A stretch of 64,000 nt of DNA. It comes from Cardinalis cardinalis (Eukaryota; Chordata; Aves; Passeriformes; Cardinalidae). Location of the stretch: contig JACDOX010000008.1 in the NCBI GenBank assembly GCA_014549065.1, positions 6,758,141-6,822,140 of the forward strand, given 5' to 3'. Shown here in pieces: positions 48,401 through 55,343 of this stretch; position 1 is the first letter of the stretch; each line of letters starts with the position of its first letter. The position numbers were made by a program, and so were the translations under genes. The notes below the pieces were generated by a model. It worked only from the letters and a program-made list of their open reading frames with translations, ran no database searches and had not been told where the DNA came from.

Positions 48401-51130
48401 AGAAAAGCTGTGACTTAANCTTCCTCAGAACTGTTTCCTTCCTTTTCTCTGAATGACCAAATTGTCAACTTTATCCACTGGCATAACAAAATATGAATAT
48501 AAGTTAAGGATCCTTTATCAAGAGGAGTTTCATGGCATTAGGCTAAGTTTCTGTGGTGCATACTTGGACTTGGAAATAGCTGCTACTTTTGCACATTGTT
48601 CAGTAGCATCCCACTGGGGTTAGCTTAGTAAATGAAGAATTCAACAGCNACATTAGATAGTAACACTTGCTAAAATTAGCCTGTGACCAGCAGGCAGGGG
48701 CTGGTGTTCCAGCTAGGGAAAAATGTGGAGTTTTAGTGGCCAAAAATTAGACAGAACTTTGATCATCCACCTTCAGCAATGTTGCTGACCACATGGTGTA
48801 GAGCTTGCNTGAACCAGATTATGTCATTTCTTCAGTTCTGACTCACAGAGACCCTTTCTTGAATCACTCACACAGAAACCATAGCAGGTCCTGTTTTTCT
48901 AAGAGATAACAATGACTGTGAGAACTTCTGTGATCATAATATCAACAAATCCTGGCTTCCTATGAAAGTTGCATGTGAAAGATTTCACTACTCCTATAAA
49001 ATATATACCTCACAACTGAATTTTATTACCTTTTCTATTCATATAGCCACACTCAAGGTCTTGGAAATCCTTCTATGTAAAACTTGATGGATTAAAGCTT
49101 GATTTCTATAATGATGACAAAGAAGCAACTAAGGTAATTTGGTTTTTTAATCTTTCTAGCAAACTTTGTGTCTACATATGTAAAAATGAATTTTTAAATG
49201 TCACCTTTGGTTTGGGGCTGGGGTGATCTATTCCCTTTCACATGTGAGCTGAGTGAAAATTCAGTGATTATTCAACTGATACAACTGAAAACAGACTGAT
49301 AAGCTTCCAGAAGTTTTCAAAGATACTTCTTTTAAGGCATATCTTATTCAAGGATTGCCTTCAAGATATAATGCAATTGTCCATGGTTCCTCTGTGGTTC
49401 ACCCTATCCAGTGATCCTAGGACTAAAGTTAGAAGCATAAAGAGATGGGTGTGTAGTCTGCCTGCAGGTTGGTATGGAATTGAATCCAAGCNGAAAGGAC
49501 ACAGAAGACATTTCGTTTTAATTGTATCCCCTTTCAGAACATATCCACTGTCCTGTCCCTCAGCATTTCTGGTGCCAAATGTGANAGGCTGGTGAATTAC
49601 AGCAGGAAGGAGAACGCCTTCATGCTGCGGTGAGTCTTACGGAGAAGGGCACAAATAAAAGCCCGTGCAGCTCCCTGCTCACAGTCACCCAAGGCTGTAT
49701 GTTGTTAGGAGACATAACTGGAGTGTCTCACACTCACAAGCACAGAAGGTATAAGGCAAAACTGACTAGAATTCACCTTTTCCTATCCTTATTTACAGGC
49801 TGAGAGATGGGGCAGAGTATTTCCTTGCAGCACCTTCTCAGACACTGATGGAGGACTGGCTGCAATCACTACAGAATAATATAGGTATGTCCTCATTTCC
49901 TTCAAGAATGAGCTGTGCTTTTAGCAAGTGATGGTAAGAGAAAGAGAAGAGAATGGCAAGATGTCCTTAGTTTGGGGCATTTTGAGCCATCCTTTTTGCC
50001 TCTGTTAGAAAGCAATACACAAGTCACCTGCTACCTGTGATGTAGTGACCTGGCAGAGGAATGTCCAGGGTGACTTGCAAAGCAGTCTTGCAGTTGTACT
50101 GTGGCCAACATCAGGTTATTCTCTGCTAGGGGTGTGGTATTTGTCCTTTTATTAAGGAGTTGCTTTGGATCTTGATCAACAGCTTTTCTTCTGAATCTAG
50201 ATCTCTTCTGGACATCTCTCCACATAGTGGCTTACTGGGAAGGAAGCCATAGCATAATTATAAACTATGATGGTCAGAGAAAATTGTTATGGACCCAGAA
50301 GTGGCAAACTCTACCTCTAATTTTATTTTTTCTTTGTTGTTTTTTTTTTACTCTGTAGGACATGGCAACAGATCCCATTCTACAGTGATGGCGCAAACTT
50401 TCCTTTCAAACACAGAGACTTCCCAGAAAAGAGTGTGGGGTTTTCCAGACAGGGACTCTGCTGAAAGATTAAGCAGCAAAGGCTCACTCCTGAGGTATGA
50501 GCTCTGGGCTGCAAAGCTGAACAGATGTCAGTGCTGTGTGTGCTCAGGTAGCAGCCACCCACAAAGAGACTGCCCTGAGGTCGAACAGTCCTGCTCCTCT
50601 GTCATTAATGTCACAAAAGGAATGTGGCCAGCAGGAGCNAGGCAGTGATTGTCCCCCTGTACTTNGCACTGGTGAGGCAACACCGTGAGTGCTTTGTTCA
50701 GTTCTGGACTGCTCACTTCAAGAAAGTTGGATCGTGTCCAGGGGAGAACAATGAAGCTGGAGAAGGGTCTGGAGAACAAGTCCTACCAAGAGAGGCTGAG
50801 GGAGCTGGGATTGTTGAGACTGGAAAAAGGAGGCTCAGGGGAGACATAGGCAAGGAAAAGACAGTTACAGCCAAATTCAGAAACCTGGCCTATTTAAATA
50901 ATTTTTCTTGCATTTGGAGTCTGTACAAACCTTACAGGCTATGATGTGAAATCCTAGTCCCACAGCTGGGCAGACTTTTGCTGCTGAGCTAGGCACTTAA
51001 TGAGTCCTTACATATACAGAGACTTAAACTTGTCTAGATTATACCTGATTTTCTGATGATGCATTTTGTTTGTAGGAGAACACCTTCCTTCAAAATCAAA
51101 CCAGAGAGAGAGTCTGCAGAATTTTCCTGA
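199..51130 (+). CDS. SPTBN5: Beta-V spectrin (SPTBN5), 3' half of gene, 36 exons, 5' end missing
   Basis: Membrane-skeleton protein of the spectrin family; beta chains pair with alpha-spectrin and carry a C-terminal PH domain for membrane phosphoinositides. Seen here: 36 exons that join in a single frame (5787 nt, 1928 residues plus TGA at 51128-51130). Residue numbers used in the exon entries count from exon 1 of this window. Residues 1 to about 1450 form about 14 spectrin repeats, most with the helix-A Trp (EDWI, VEAWI, ESWL, AAWI, EKWL, LAWV, VDAWL). Residues about 1480-1546 form a partial final repeat, followed by a Ser/Pro-rich linker (1547-1753), a PH domain (about 1760-1864) and a tail ending KPERESAEFS. 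The CH domains and upstream repeats must lie left of base 1. Assignment to SPTBN5 rather than SPTB/SPTBN1/2/4 rests on the divergent repeats and on the convergent PLA2G4B neighbour, matching the human 15q15 order. Introns not listed separately show nothing I recognise. Confidence 0.88.
403..1671 (+). other. SPTBN5 intron
   Basis: Non-coding. Holds the perfect hairpin at 680-740; otherwise nothing recognised. The 198 bases before exon 1 are also intronic, with nothing seen. Confidence 0.8.
680..740. repeat. Perfect 29-bp inverted repeat with 3-nt loop
   Basis: Left arm 680-708 and right arm 712-740 are exact reverse complements over 29 of 29 bases, with loop TTT. The stem contains the block CCAACTTCTGCCAACTTG. 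It lies in the intron after window exon 1. As RNA it would fold into a long uninterrupted hairpin. Confidence 0.9.
1672..1821 (+). CDS. SPTBN5: SPTBN5 exon 2 of window
   Basis: Residues 69-118. Acceptor tttttttcag, donor gtgagc. Helix C of the first repeat (KLQTLLEEKKNVYNAW) and helix A of the next (FYKDWDHLDMLL). Phase 0 at both ends. Confidence 0.87.
5261..6814 (+). other. Unexplained 1.55-kb stop-free reading frame in SPTBN5 intron
   Basis: A reading frame without a stop from 5261 to the TAG ending at 6814 (first ATG at 5291). The translation is rich in Ser, Pro, Thr and Leu, with no repeat, signal peptide or domain I recognise; it ends GTGRRVVKICIPF. A plausible splice acceptor (ttttgcatcatttag) ends at 5276. 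It is not a spectrin exon: exons 2 and 3 join in frame without it. The complementary strand has no comparable open frame but has frames with few stops. Options: an unrecognised gene or exon, an antisense view of a decayed retrocopy, or chance in a less AT-rich block. Three N bases fall inside. Confidence 0.3.
7148..7205 (+). mobile_element. CR1 LINE 3' terminal fragment
   Basis: TAGGTTGGACTTGATGATCT followed by CAAAGGTCTTTTCCAAC is the canonical CR1 3' end in + orientation. Short and 5'-truncated. Confidence 0.8.
11160..11570 (+). mobile_element. Old, degraded CR1/L3-like LINE fragment
   Basis: Collinear weak matches to the CR1 3' region: GAGAGCAATAAGAATAATGA, TTTCAGACTAGATGTTTGGA, AATAAAGCACTGGTAACAGA, GTTTTGGGAACTTTTCTAAG and TGACAGTGATCTTGCTTGG. 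Many differences, so ancient. Confidence 0.6.
11817..11921 (+). CDS. SPTBN5: SPTBN5 exon 3 of window
   Basis: Residues 119-153. Acceptor ttttataggt, donor gtaaaa. Helix B signature EVEQLIRKHEAFEKLL. It follows a 10-kb intron. Confidence 0.88.
12920..13105 (+). CDS. SPTBN5: SPTBN5 exon 4 of window
   Basis: Residues 154-215. Acceptor cctcctcag, donor gtaaga. Helix B end, helix C and the start of the next helix A (ALLLALFYQNLEE). The in-frame codons just upstream of the acceptor are intronic. Confidence 0.88.
13106..17039 (+). other. SPTBN5 intron
   Basis: Holds the (CTTTTT)n tract; no other element recognised. Confidence 0.75.
13801..13972 (+). repeat. (CTTTTT)n polypyrimidine microsatellite
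   Basis: Near-perfect hexamer repeat of CTTTTT for about 90 bases, grading into imperfect C/T-only sequence to about 13970. A long one-strand pyrimidine tract in an SPTBN5 intron. Confidence 0.95.
17040..17195 (+). CDS. SPTBN5: SPTBN5 exon 5 of window
   Basis: Residues 216-267. Acceptor gctgcag, donor gtgacc. Helix A Trp (AEDWISERM) and helix B (LLQKHQVFEAEI). Confidence 0.9.
17831..18022 (+). CDS. SPTBN5: SPTBN5 exon 6 of window, GC donor
   Basis: Residues 268-331. The acceptor is a weak ...gtgaag preceded by a pyrimidine tract. Helix B/C (VRMLQEHWEKL) and the next helix A (FLQKVDQVEAWIREK). The donor reads AAG|GCAAGT, a GC-AG intron; using it keeps the frame with exon 7. Confidence 0.85.
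18636..18731 (+). CDS. SPTBN5: SPTBN5 exon 7 of window
   Basis: Residues 332-363. Acceptor tttccccag, donor gtaaga. Helix A-B loop and helix B (DYEHCLQLKKKLNEF). Confidence 0.86.
18732..21427 (+). other. SPTBN5 intron
   Basis: Holds the hairpin at 19173-19223. Short open frames in it show no protein-like pattern. Confidence 0.75.
19173..19223. repeat. 18-bp inverted repeat with 15-nt loop
   Basis: Arms ATCCTTTATTTCTCCATT (19173-19190) and AATGGAGAAATAAAGGAT (19206-19223) are exact reverse complements. Intronic in SPTBN5. Confidence 0.85.
21428..21546 (+). CDS. SPTBN5: SPTBN5 exon 8 of window
   Basis: Residues 364-403. Acceptor ctttacag, donor gtgagt in phase 2. Helix B/C of repeat 4 (MKLERQNKEETKTIYERRKQ). 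Confidence 0.86.
22191..22305 (+). CDS. SPTBN5: SPTBN5 exon 9 of window
   Basis: Residues 404-441. Acceptor aattaaag, donor gtaaga-like (gtaagt). Helix C (WNSFHGNLNAYRKKL) and the next helix A (LIREIDDITERITEK), where the usual Trp is replaced. Confidence 0.85.
22993..23106 (+). CDS. SPTBN5: SPTBN5 exon 10 of window
   Basis: Residues 442-479. Acceptor cccttttcag, donor gtaaga. Contains the DYGKDVESVENLIRRHEEM segment typical of the spectrin A-B loop and helix B. Confidence 0.9.
24228..24349 (+). CDS. SPTBN5: SPTBN5 exon 11 of window
   Basis: Residues 480-520. Acceptor cttcccag, donor gtaaag in phase 2. Helix B-C region (LTMKQQEMKNNWLRLQGQ). Confidence 0.85.
24989..25151 (+). CDS. SPTBN5: SPTBN5 exon 12 of window, GC donor
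   Basis: Residues 520-574. Acceptor gtggcag. Helix A EMKEILDWAQNTRALM and helix B (AESMIEEHQERK). The donor reads AAAG|GCAAGT, the second GC-AG intron of this gene; exon 13 continues in frame. Confidence 0.84.
25152..26991 (+). other. SPTBN5 intron with GC donor
   Basis: AT-rich unique sequence; nothing recognised apart from its GC-AG ends. Confidence 0.75.
26992..27180 (+). CDS. SPTBN5: SPTBN5 exon 13 of window
   Basis: Residues 575-637. Acceptor gtattttag, donor gtgagt. Helix B/C with RQSLSRLQQAWSELIQAW. Confidence 0.88.
27970..28047 (+). CDS. SPTBN5: SPTBN5 exon 14 of window
   Basis: Residues 638-663, a short 78-nt exon. Acceptor cctacacag, donor gtatgt. Helix A YVEQIESWLSSKEAFL. Confidence 0.87.
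28275..28412 (-). mobile_element. CR1 LINE 3' fragment
   Basis: The + strand reads CATAGAA..GGTTTGGGTTGGAAGGGACC and later CCCCCCTGCCATGGG and GCCCAGGTTG, the reverse complement of the well-known CR1 3' end. Intronic in SPTBN5. Confidence 0.85.
29482..29654 (+). CDS. SPTBN5: SPTBN5 exon 15 of window
   Basis: Residues 664-721. Acceptor tctatccag, donor gtaaag in phase 2. Helix B LQRKHTQFEKALEAQMEK. One N in a codon. Confidence 0.88.
30723..30813 (+). CDS. SPTBN5: SPTBN5 exon 16 of window
   Basis: Residues 722-751. Acceptor cttcatctcag, donor gtac. Helix C end and the next helix A start (SRLLQKFLKNSFE). Confidence 0.85.
31440..31586 (+). CDS. SPTBN5: SPTBN5 exon 17 of window
   Basis: Residues 752-800. 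Acceptor ctccccacag, donor gtgaga. Helix A VAAWINEKNSIAQ and helix B (KLQRHQAFQAEI); closely resembles exon 5 in sequence and placement. Confidence 0.9.
32234..32306 (+). repeat. C/T-rich low-complexity tract
   Basis: About 70 bases of almost pure pyrimidine (TTTTCTTTCC-like units) in the intron before SPTBN5 exon 18. Confidence 0.85.
32737..32874 (+). CDS. SPTBN5: SPTBN5 exon 18 of window
   Basis: Residues 801-846. Acceptor tctgacatag, donor gtaatg. Helix B-C segment (RLQEMEELWEELLASCQDKW). Confidence 0.88.
33581..33837 (+). CDS. SPTBN5: SPTBN5 exon 19 of window
   Basis: Residues 847-932. Acceptor tgttctcag, donor gtgtgt in phase 2. Helix A EDTEKWLEGVENDL, helix B HLKKQEELEEDIAAHRDRL and part of helix C. 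Confidence 0.9.
33988..34174 (+). CDS. SPTBN5: SPTBN5 exon 20 of window
   Basis: Residues 933-994, after a 150-nt intron. Acceptor aacctacag, donor gtagtg. Helix C, then helix A FRDLDEELAWVREKL and ASSKDYGQSL. Confidence 0.9.
34175..36569 (+). other. SPTBN5 intron
   Basis: AT-rich unique sequence between exons 20 and 21; no repeats or extra exons recognised. Confidence 0.75.
36570..36782 (+). CDS. SPTBN5: SPTBN5 exon 21 of window
   Basis: Residues 995-1065. Acceptor tctttccag, donor gtaagg. Helix B and C (KIIEHLKELETSVETLKAEA), ending in the next helix A (EAHLFLNE). One N. Confidence 0.88.
37162..37358 (+). CDS. SPTBN5: SPTBN5 exon 22 of window
   Basis: Residues 1066-1131. Acceptor ttttatacag, donor gtagga in phase 2. 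Helix A LEVEAWLAERSFILETSDYG and a helix B that lacks the usual KH core (LLRKLAATKLDMDSF). Confidence 0.88.
37937..38141 (+). CDS. SPTBN5: SPTBN5 exon 23 of window
   Basis: Residues 1132-1199. Acceptor tctttgcag, donor gtaaaa. Helix C of the previous repeat and helix A FQLVDAWLSSKLSVAESDDY. Confidence 0.9.
38841..39035 (+). CDS. SPTBN5: SPTBN5 exon 24 of window
   Basis: Residues 1200-1264. Acceptor attctgcag, donor gtagga. Helix B/C (LEKKFKDFVNEM; TKQINEMWEKL). One N. Confidence 0.88.
39598..39628. repeat. 13-bp AT-rich inverted repeat
   Basis: ATAATATATCAGA (39598-39610) and TCTGATATATTAT (39616-39628) pair around a 5-nt loop. AT-rich, so weakly informative. Confidence 0.7.
40136..40291 (+). 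CDS. SPTBN5: SPTBN5 exon 25 of window
   Basis: Residues 1265-1316. Acceptor gttatgccag, donor gtaaga. Helix A YDHDVDEVK-WMQEKEAVVD and the IEDYGYDLPGVQT loop. Three N bases. Confidence 0.86.
40401..40495. repeat. Tandem duplication, two copies of about 47 bp
   Basis: The segment starting TTTATTGCAC at 40401 recurs at 40448; both contain TATTCTTTGTGCCTCAGAGA followed by AGAGGGCTTT. Only a few differences, so fairly recent. Confidence 0.9.
40829..41046 (+). CDS. SPTBN5: SPTBN5 exon 26 of window
   Basis: Residues 1317-1389. Acceptor ccattccag, donor gtatgt in phase 2. Helix B/C (VDECWENLDKKFLERK) and helix A start VQLYFNDCRELM. Confidence 0.89.
41917..42524 (-). mobile_element. Avian endogenous retrovirus solo LTR
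   Basis: Bounded by TG at 41917 and CA at 42524, flanked on both sides by ATAT (41913-41916 and 42525-42528), a 4-bp target duplication. Read on the - strand it begins TGTCCTGATTTTGCCTGGGA and ends with GGTTAAACCATAGCA, matching a common bird LTR family as I remember it, including the TATAAAC-like stretch and the AGCAGTGCTTAC-like part. No internal viral genes are present, so it is a solo LTR. A poly(A)/(GAA) microsatellite sits inside at about 42106-42135. Located in the intron between exons 26 and 27. Confidence 0.75.
42652..42841 (+). CDS. SPTBN5: SPTBN5 exon 27 of window
   Basis: Residues 1390-1452. Acceptor gttctgtag, donor gtgtgt. Helix A AWANEMHALVISEELANDV and helix B (LLIKRHKEYKREI). 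Confidence 0.89.
43626..43802 (+). CDS. SPTBN5: SPTBN5 exon 28 of window
   Basis: Residues 1453-1511. Acceptor ctttttctag, donor gtgagt. Helix C and the helix A of the final repeat (RELEQAEAWLAAKESFL). Confidence 0.89.
44738..44842 (+). CDS. SPTBN5: SPTBN5 exon 29 of window, partial last repeat
   Basis: Residues 1512-1546. Acceptor tccattcag, donor gtgagt. Helix B (EVEELLKKHHDFEKML), after which the repeat stops without a helix C. In beta-spectrins this two-helix partial repeat is the site that completes a triple helix with the alpha-spectrin N-terminus in tetramers. Confidence 0.86.
45823..46443 (+). CDS. SPTBN5: SPTBN5 exon 30 of window, Ser/Pro-rich linker
   Basis: Residues 1547-1753, by far the largest exon here (621 nt). 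Acceptor gttctacag, donor gtaagt. No spectrin helices; rich in Ser, Thr, Pro and charged residues, so probably disordered. It contains basic KVVRVPSLRRKPSDKR, a PLPPVPA proline motif and several SP/SPT sites. It joins the last repeat to the PH domain, as in other long beta-spectrins. The reading frame runs on 54 nt past the donor, but the donor is canonical and exon 31 continues in frame. Two N codons. Confidence 0.87.
46444..49046 (+). other. SPTBN5 introns flanking exon 31
   Basis: Two introns around the first PH-domain exon (47415-47486). An A/C-rich low-complexity stretch lies at about 47861-47925; nothing else recognised. Confidence 0.7.
47415..47486 (+). CDS. SPTBN5: SPTBN5 exon 31 of window, PH domain start
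   Basis: Residues 1754-1777. Acceptor atgtcccag, donor gtagaa. MEGFLEKRDQLLPRRQQ is the first beta strand of a spectrin PH domain (family pattern MEGxLxRKxE). Confidence 0.86.
49047..49133 (+). CDS. SPTBN5: SPTBN5 exon 32 of window, PH domain
   Basis: Residues 1778-1806. Acceptor ttcatatag, donor gtaatt. SRSWKSFYVKLDGLKLDFYN is the canonical PH strand 2-3 pattern (RSW...Y.VL....L.FY.D). Confidence 0.9.
49538..49629 (+). CDS. SPTBN5: SPTBN5 exon 33 of window, PH domain
   Basis: Residues 1807-1837. Acceptor cctttcag, donor gtgagt in phase 2. Strands 4-6: SLSISGAKC and NYSRKENAFMLR (family pattern YxKRKHVFxLR). Confidence 0.88.
49799..49884 (+). CDS. SPTBN5: SPTBN5 exon 34 of window, PH domain C-terminal helix
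   Basis: Residues about 1838-1865. Acceptor tatttacag, donor gtatgt in phase 1. GAEYFLAAPSQTLMEDWLQS is strand 7 and the closing helix with its invariant Trp. Confidence 0.9.
50359..50494 (+). CDS. SPTBN5: SPTBN5 exon 35 of window, C-terminal tail
   Basis: Residues about 1866-1911. Acceptor ctctgtag, donor gtatga in phase 2. Ser/Thr-rich, no recognisable fold. Supported by frame continuity with exons 34 and 36. Confidence 0.8.
50641..50848 (+). mobile_element. CR1 LINE fragment
   Basis: Contains CCCCCTGTACTTNGCACTGG, GTTCAGTTCTGGACTGCTCA, GAGAGGCTGAGGGAGCTGGG and GGAGGCTCAGGGGAGAC, diagnostic of the CR1 3' region. Lies in the last SPTBN5 intron, between exons 35 and 36. Confidence 0.88.
51076..51130 (+). 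CDS. SPTBN5: SPTBN5 terminal coding exon
   Basis: Last 18 residues, ending TPSFKIKPERESAEFS, then TGA at 51128-51130. Acceptor tgtttgtag. RTPSFKIKPE resembles the end of other beta-spectrin tails, which supports this as the natural C-terminus. Confidence 0.82.
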
Positions 51131-52010
51131 GATTTTAAGGAAGATGGACCTACAGTGACACAAGCCACACTCACCGCCCTAAGCCTAGAACAAAGTGGAA
51201 GTATAACAAAACTGCTTCCCTCTCTACTAAAAGCAGGAAGAGAAAAATGACATTTGCCTCAATGAATTGCAGACAATTATAACTTAACTCATCCCTCTGG
51301 AAATGTATTAATATGTTTTAAGTTAATCATTTCCCTCTGAACTTTTAAAATTATGTATTTAATCTCATAAAATCTTTAAATATAATTAAACAGGATTCCA
51401 TCTGTTATACTTTTGTGCACACAACAACTTTGTCATTTGCCATTATTACCCAAGTGTTCTCTACTCCGAGGTACTAAACCAAAGGGCAAGGGGACCTTTA
51501 AGCCAGACTGCTNACATGAAATGATTCTGTGAGACAGAAATGGGGAGCAGTGAGCAGTGCATGAGGTGCATCTGTGAGTTAACTACAGCCATGTGCAAGT
51601 AGATTTGCAGATACCAACAGAATAGATTTATGATGCTTGGGTGGTCTGTGCAGCCAAAGATAATGTTATATACTTCCTACAGCACTTTGTGGTCTCCACA
51701 ATCTTTTTTACAACACATTAACCAACCATATTCTATTTGCCAATTCTGTCTGGATGAAGCTACCAGGAAAAAAAAGTTCCAGATTGTCCATTCCTTTGTA
51801 AGCCAGAAGATCTCCCAGATTTCTTCCATTCAATCTTGAAACCAGTGAAAGCCCTTTGAAGTTCTCAGCCGGCATTTAGAATAACTAGAGCTTATACACC
51901 TAGAAAAAGCCTTGTTTTGTGTTTAAGTGCATAAGGACTTTCACGGGTCTGGTGCTCTTTTGCAATATTTTATTTTTAATTAATATATTAATAAANAGTT
52001 AAAAGACACA
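51131..52010 (+). other. SPTBN5: Probable SPTBN5 3' UTR
   Basis: AT-rich non-coding sequence after the stop. The first canonical AATAAA I find on this strand is at 51990-51995. An earlier non-canonical signal cannot be excluded, so the end is approximate. Confidence 0.45.
51969..51995. terminator. Back-to-back candidate poly(A) signals
   Basis: AATAAA on the + strand at 51990-51995 and its complement TTTATT at 51969-51974 (AATAAA on the - strand) lie 15 nt apart. They could end SPTBN5 and the convergent phospholipase gene. The sequence is AT-rich, so a chance match on one strand is possible. Confidence 0.35.
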
Positions 52011-55000
52011 AGCAATAGTAGAAGAGCAGGTAATAGTTTTAAGAACAGTCTCATTTCCTTTGTGTTTGAGAGCAGATAGAAAGCTCTGTAATTCTGGGGA
52101 TTTTTCCAGCAAAATGTTCATCAGAGAGCAGTGATCTGGGGTGCATTTCGAGTAAGGTTATTGGCAGGCATACATCCATCTCCAGTGGTTAAGCAAACAC
52201 AACACCAGACCAGCAAGGCCTGGTTTATAAGTATGGCACGTGCCTTTCTTGGTGAGATGCAGAGAGAGGCAGCTTTCTCCTGGAAGCGCCTGCTTTGGTT
52301 TCTGTGCACTCTGTTCAGTCACAGCACAACATGTGGTACTAGGCCAGGCAAGAATGAGGCCAAGGAAAAAAACAAAACCACAGCCTCTGAGGAACAACCA
52401 CACAAAATTTCAGAGGCCCTCAGACTCCCTGTTTACCCTAAAGGGAACAGGGACCAGTCCTGAGCACAAGTCTCTGATCAGCCTTGCACCACTGAAACTA
52501 CACCTTATATTTCTGTGGTTTGGGGGCAGTGCAAGTCAGCATGCTCTGAACCCGAGCTCAGGAGTGCTTGGAGGGACAACCTCTGCCAGCCACCACTTCC
52601 CACAAACTGCACAGACAAGACTGTGCAAGGTGTAGGTCCCTCCAGCCTGCAGAGTTCTCCAGCAGCCTCTGTCCTCACAAATGCCCTCCAGGTCCTCCTA
52701 CTGCACCATCAAGCCAGCAACTCCTCTATTCTATGAGGAGTTTCTATGATTCTATGGCATTGACTCCTCCAATGTCACAGAATCAATTAGGTTGGAAAGG
52801 ACTTCTACAACCATCCAGTCCAACTGCTAAACCCGTGTTGCCACNTCTACCACTAAACTGTGTTCCCTATGCCACACCCACATCATGTTACAAAAACAAA
52901 AAGGAAACCAAAATGAAACAAAAAGGCACTCTGACGGGCAACGATACAGCCCTCACATAATTTCAGGCTCTGAAATGCAAAACTACATTTGAAAAAGCTA
53001 TATAATTTAAGGCTACAGAGGTACCACATGGGGCACCAAGGAAATGAAGGGGCACATGCCTGTCTGTGCCTCTGGCTGCAAGATTAGGCAGCAGTTCCCA
53101 ACCAGATTTTAAGTGTTGGCAAAACCTCTGGTGACAGCTCTCCCAGCAGAGTCACACCACCTTCCCCACCCACAGCTCCCTCCCTCCCACTCTCCCTTTG
53201 TAACAGGATTTAACAGTCCCTCAGAGTTACCTGAAAACTTTGTGGTTTTGTTGCTCCTTCACATTTTACTGGGCCTTTCTGTTTGCATTAGCAGCACTAT
53301 GAATGCACCAAACATGCTCCAATTGTTAGTCTGTGGAGCATTTTGTAAGACCAAAATCAAATTTTCTCAGTGTGGCTGAGCTGCCTTGCTGCTGAGTACA
53401 TGCTGCTAAGGTTCACAAGGGTTACAGATTGTTCTCTGTAGCTCATGGACACAACACCAATATCTTTTTGCAGCAGCAGAGCTTTCTAGGACCAGCCAGA
53501 GGAGCATGGAAATGCTGCACACCCTGTGCACATGTGTGCACAGAGCCATGTGGGCTTGTATGGGCCACACAATGCTGGGCCAGGACATGCTGCTCTCCTG
53601 TGCAAAGGTAACAGATCCAGCTGGATCAACTCCCAACTCAAAATGGCTCTTTATGTTCTGTCTTGCAGCCAGTATCTGATTAGTTCTTAAATTCTCATGA
53701 TCTGAATCCCAAGGTACAGTTGNATTCCAGCCGTTAAGGCTCCTCAGTTCTGGATGGTGCTCTCAGCTCAGCGAGTAAACATNGTACAAGAAGCCTTGCT
53801 GAGCCTCTGCAGTTGCCATTGCAGCAGAAGCAGCATTTAGTAGATGCCGGCTTCAGGCAATCAAGTCTTTTGTAAATGCTCTCTCCTTAGACCTTCAGTA
53901 TTGTCTGTGTATACCAAGAAGACAGACTCCTCTTTCTCGTTCTTTGTCTGATTTTGGATTTCAAGTACAACTAATTCTAGATCTCAAGTAAATTTCCAGC
54001 ACAGAAGAAATATGTAAGATTTTCCTTGGAAGTCCTGATGAATACACTATGTTCAGAAAAAATAATCCAGAAGCAGGTCCAAATCCTTCAGTGTAAGGAA
54101 GTCTGCAAACTTCCCCAACTTCTGTGAAGCTCTGTTTTATATTGCTTAGCATCCTTCCCTATGATCTTTTTAATCTAGTGGAGGGCTTTAAAGANGTTCC
54201 AAGCTTCTAGCTCAAGGCAAAGTCTCTCACTGCATTCCAGAGCAAATGAAAGCCAGGTGTCATTTTCCAAATATTTTCCACGAGCAAGGAGGAAAATGTG
54301 TGTCCTATTTTTTTAAATTTGTGCTCTATTTTATGTAGCACCTATTAAAAATACTTTGCCTGTGATGTTAGGGGTAGAAGACTATAAAGGGAAAAATCTT
54401 CTGTGTGTGAATATACAATGGCTCTGCTCTGCGCTCTGTTCATGAGTAATGTTGTCCTGCATTCAGTTTATATCTGTAAGGAGAACCAGCTTACGTCTCA
54501 GTCATCATCACTAAATTAAATGTACTTGAGTCTATGGTAATTATTCCTCTCAAATTTCTGCTATGAAAAGCTTGTTTCAGGCTCTTGACATTTTAATNCA
54601 AAAAGGCACCGCTAATATAAATCAATACAATCACATGTGCTTTATGCAGAACTTTTCCTGCAGCCAAAGCTCGAAGGAGCTGTGCTCACTCACTGCTGCT
54701 ACTGCCCTCTCTTTTGAAATGTAACCGCCCCCTTTGTGGCGGNCTGGAGCAGCATTTCTGTGCCAAAGTCTTGCAGGGGAATGGAAAAAAGGAATAACTT
54801 CTAAATCAGCAAGGGAAATAGGCCAGACAGAGTGCAATTGTCCACACTGCAGTTTGGCTGCTTTTCACACATATATGCCTGACTTCAAAGCTGAGCCCAC
54901 CAATTCAGTGCAAATTCTAGTTGCTCAGCCTATCTGAAAATCTGGACATCACTGAATGCAAATGGCCAGGACTTGATCTGTAATCAAGTATTGAAAGGAC

Positions 55001-55343
55001 ACCAACAATGGGCTCAGGGTTGAAGGGACAGGCTCATACAAAGAACTATCACCACCACCGTATGCTGTAACATCAAGGAGATCCTGGGAGGTCTCTGCCT
55101 ACCAGGACCCTAATTTCTTAATAAGAAAGACCACATTGTGAGANTCTTGTAGTCTGAAAATGTGGGGGAGGGAGATAAAATAAACCCTCTGAAAGCTGGG
55201 AGCCTGAACATGGCAAGGTGGGAAATGTACAGGTTTGGTCAGTTTTCTGCAAACAATGAACACTGTGATATGTTGTAACGTGACTGTGATGTGTTGCAAT
55301 GTGCTGCCACAGCCTTCAGTGGGAAACAGGGCAAAAACACAGC
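52011..55343. other. Intergenic region between convergent genes
   Basis: Holds the CR1 pieces at 52725-52888. The rest is unique sequence that may include the PLA2G4B 3' UTR on the - strand; no coding region supported. Confidence 0.6.
52725..52888 (-). mobile_element. CR1-derived sequence, mixed orientation
   Basis: CAGAATCAATTAGGTTGGAA at 52778 onward, then AGTCCAACTGCTAAACC and CACTAAACTGTGTTCCCTA, is the reverse complement of a CR1 3' end (52776-52888). Just upstream, TTTCTATGATTCTATGG (about 52741-52757) looks like a + strand CR1 8-mer tail, so two insertions may abut. Confidence 0.7.
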
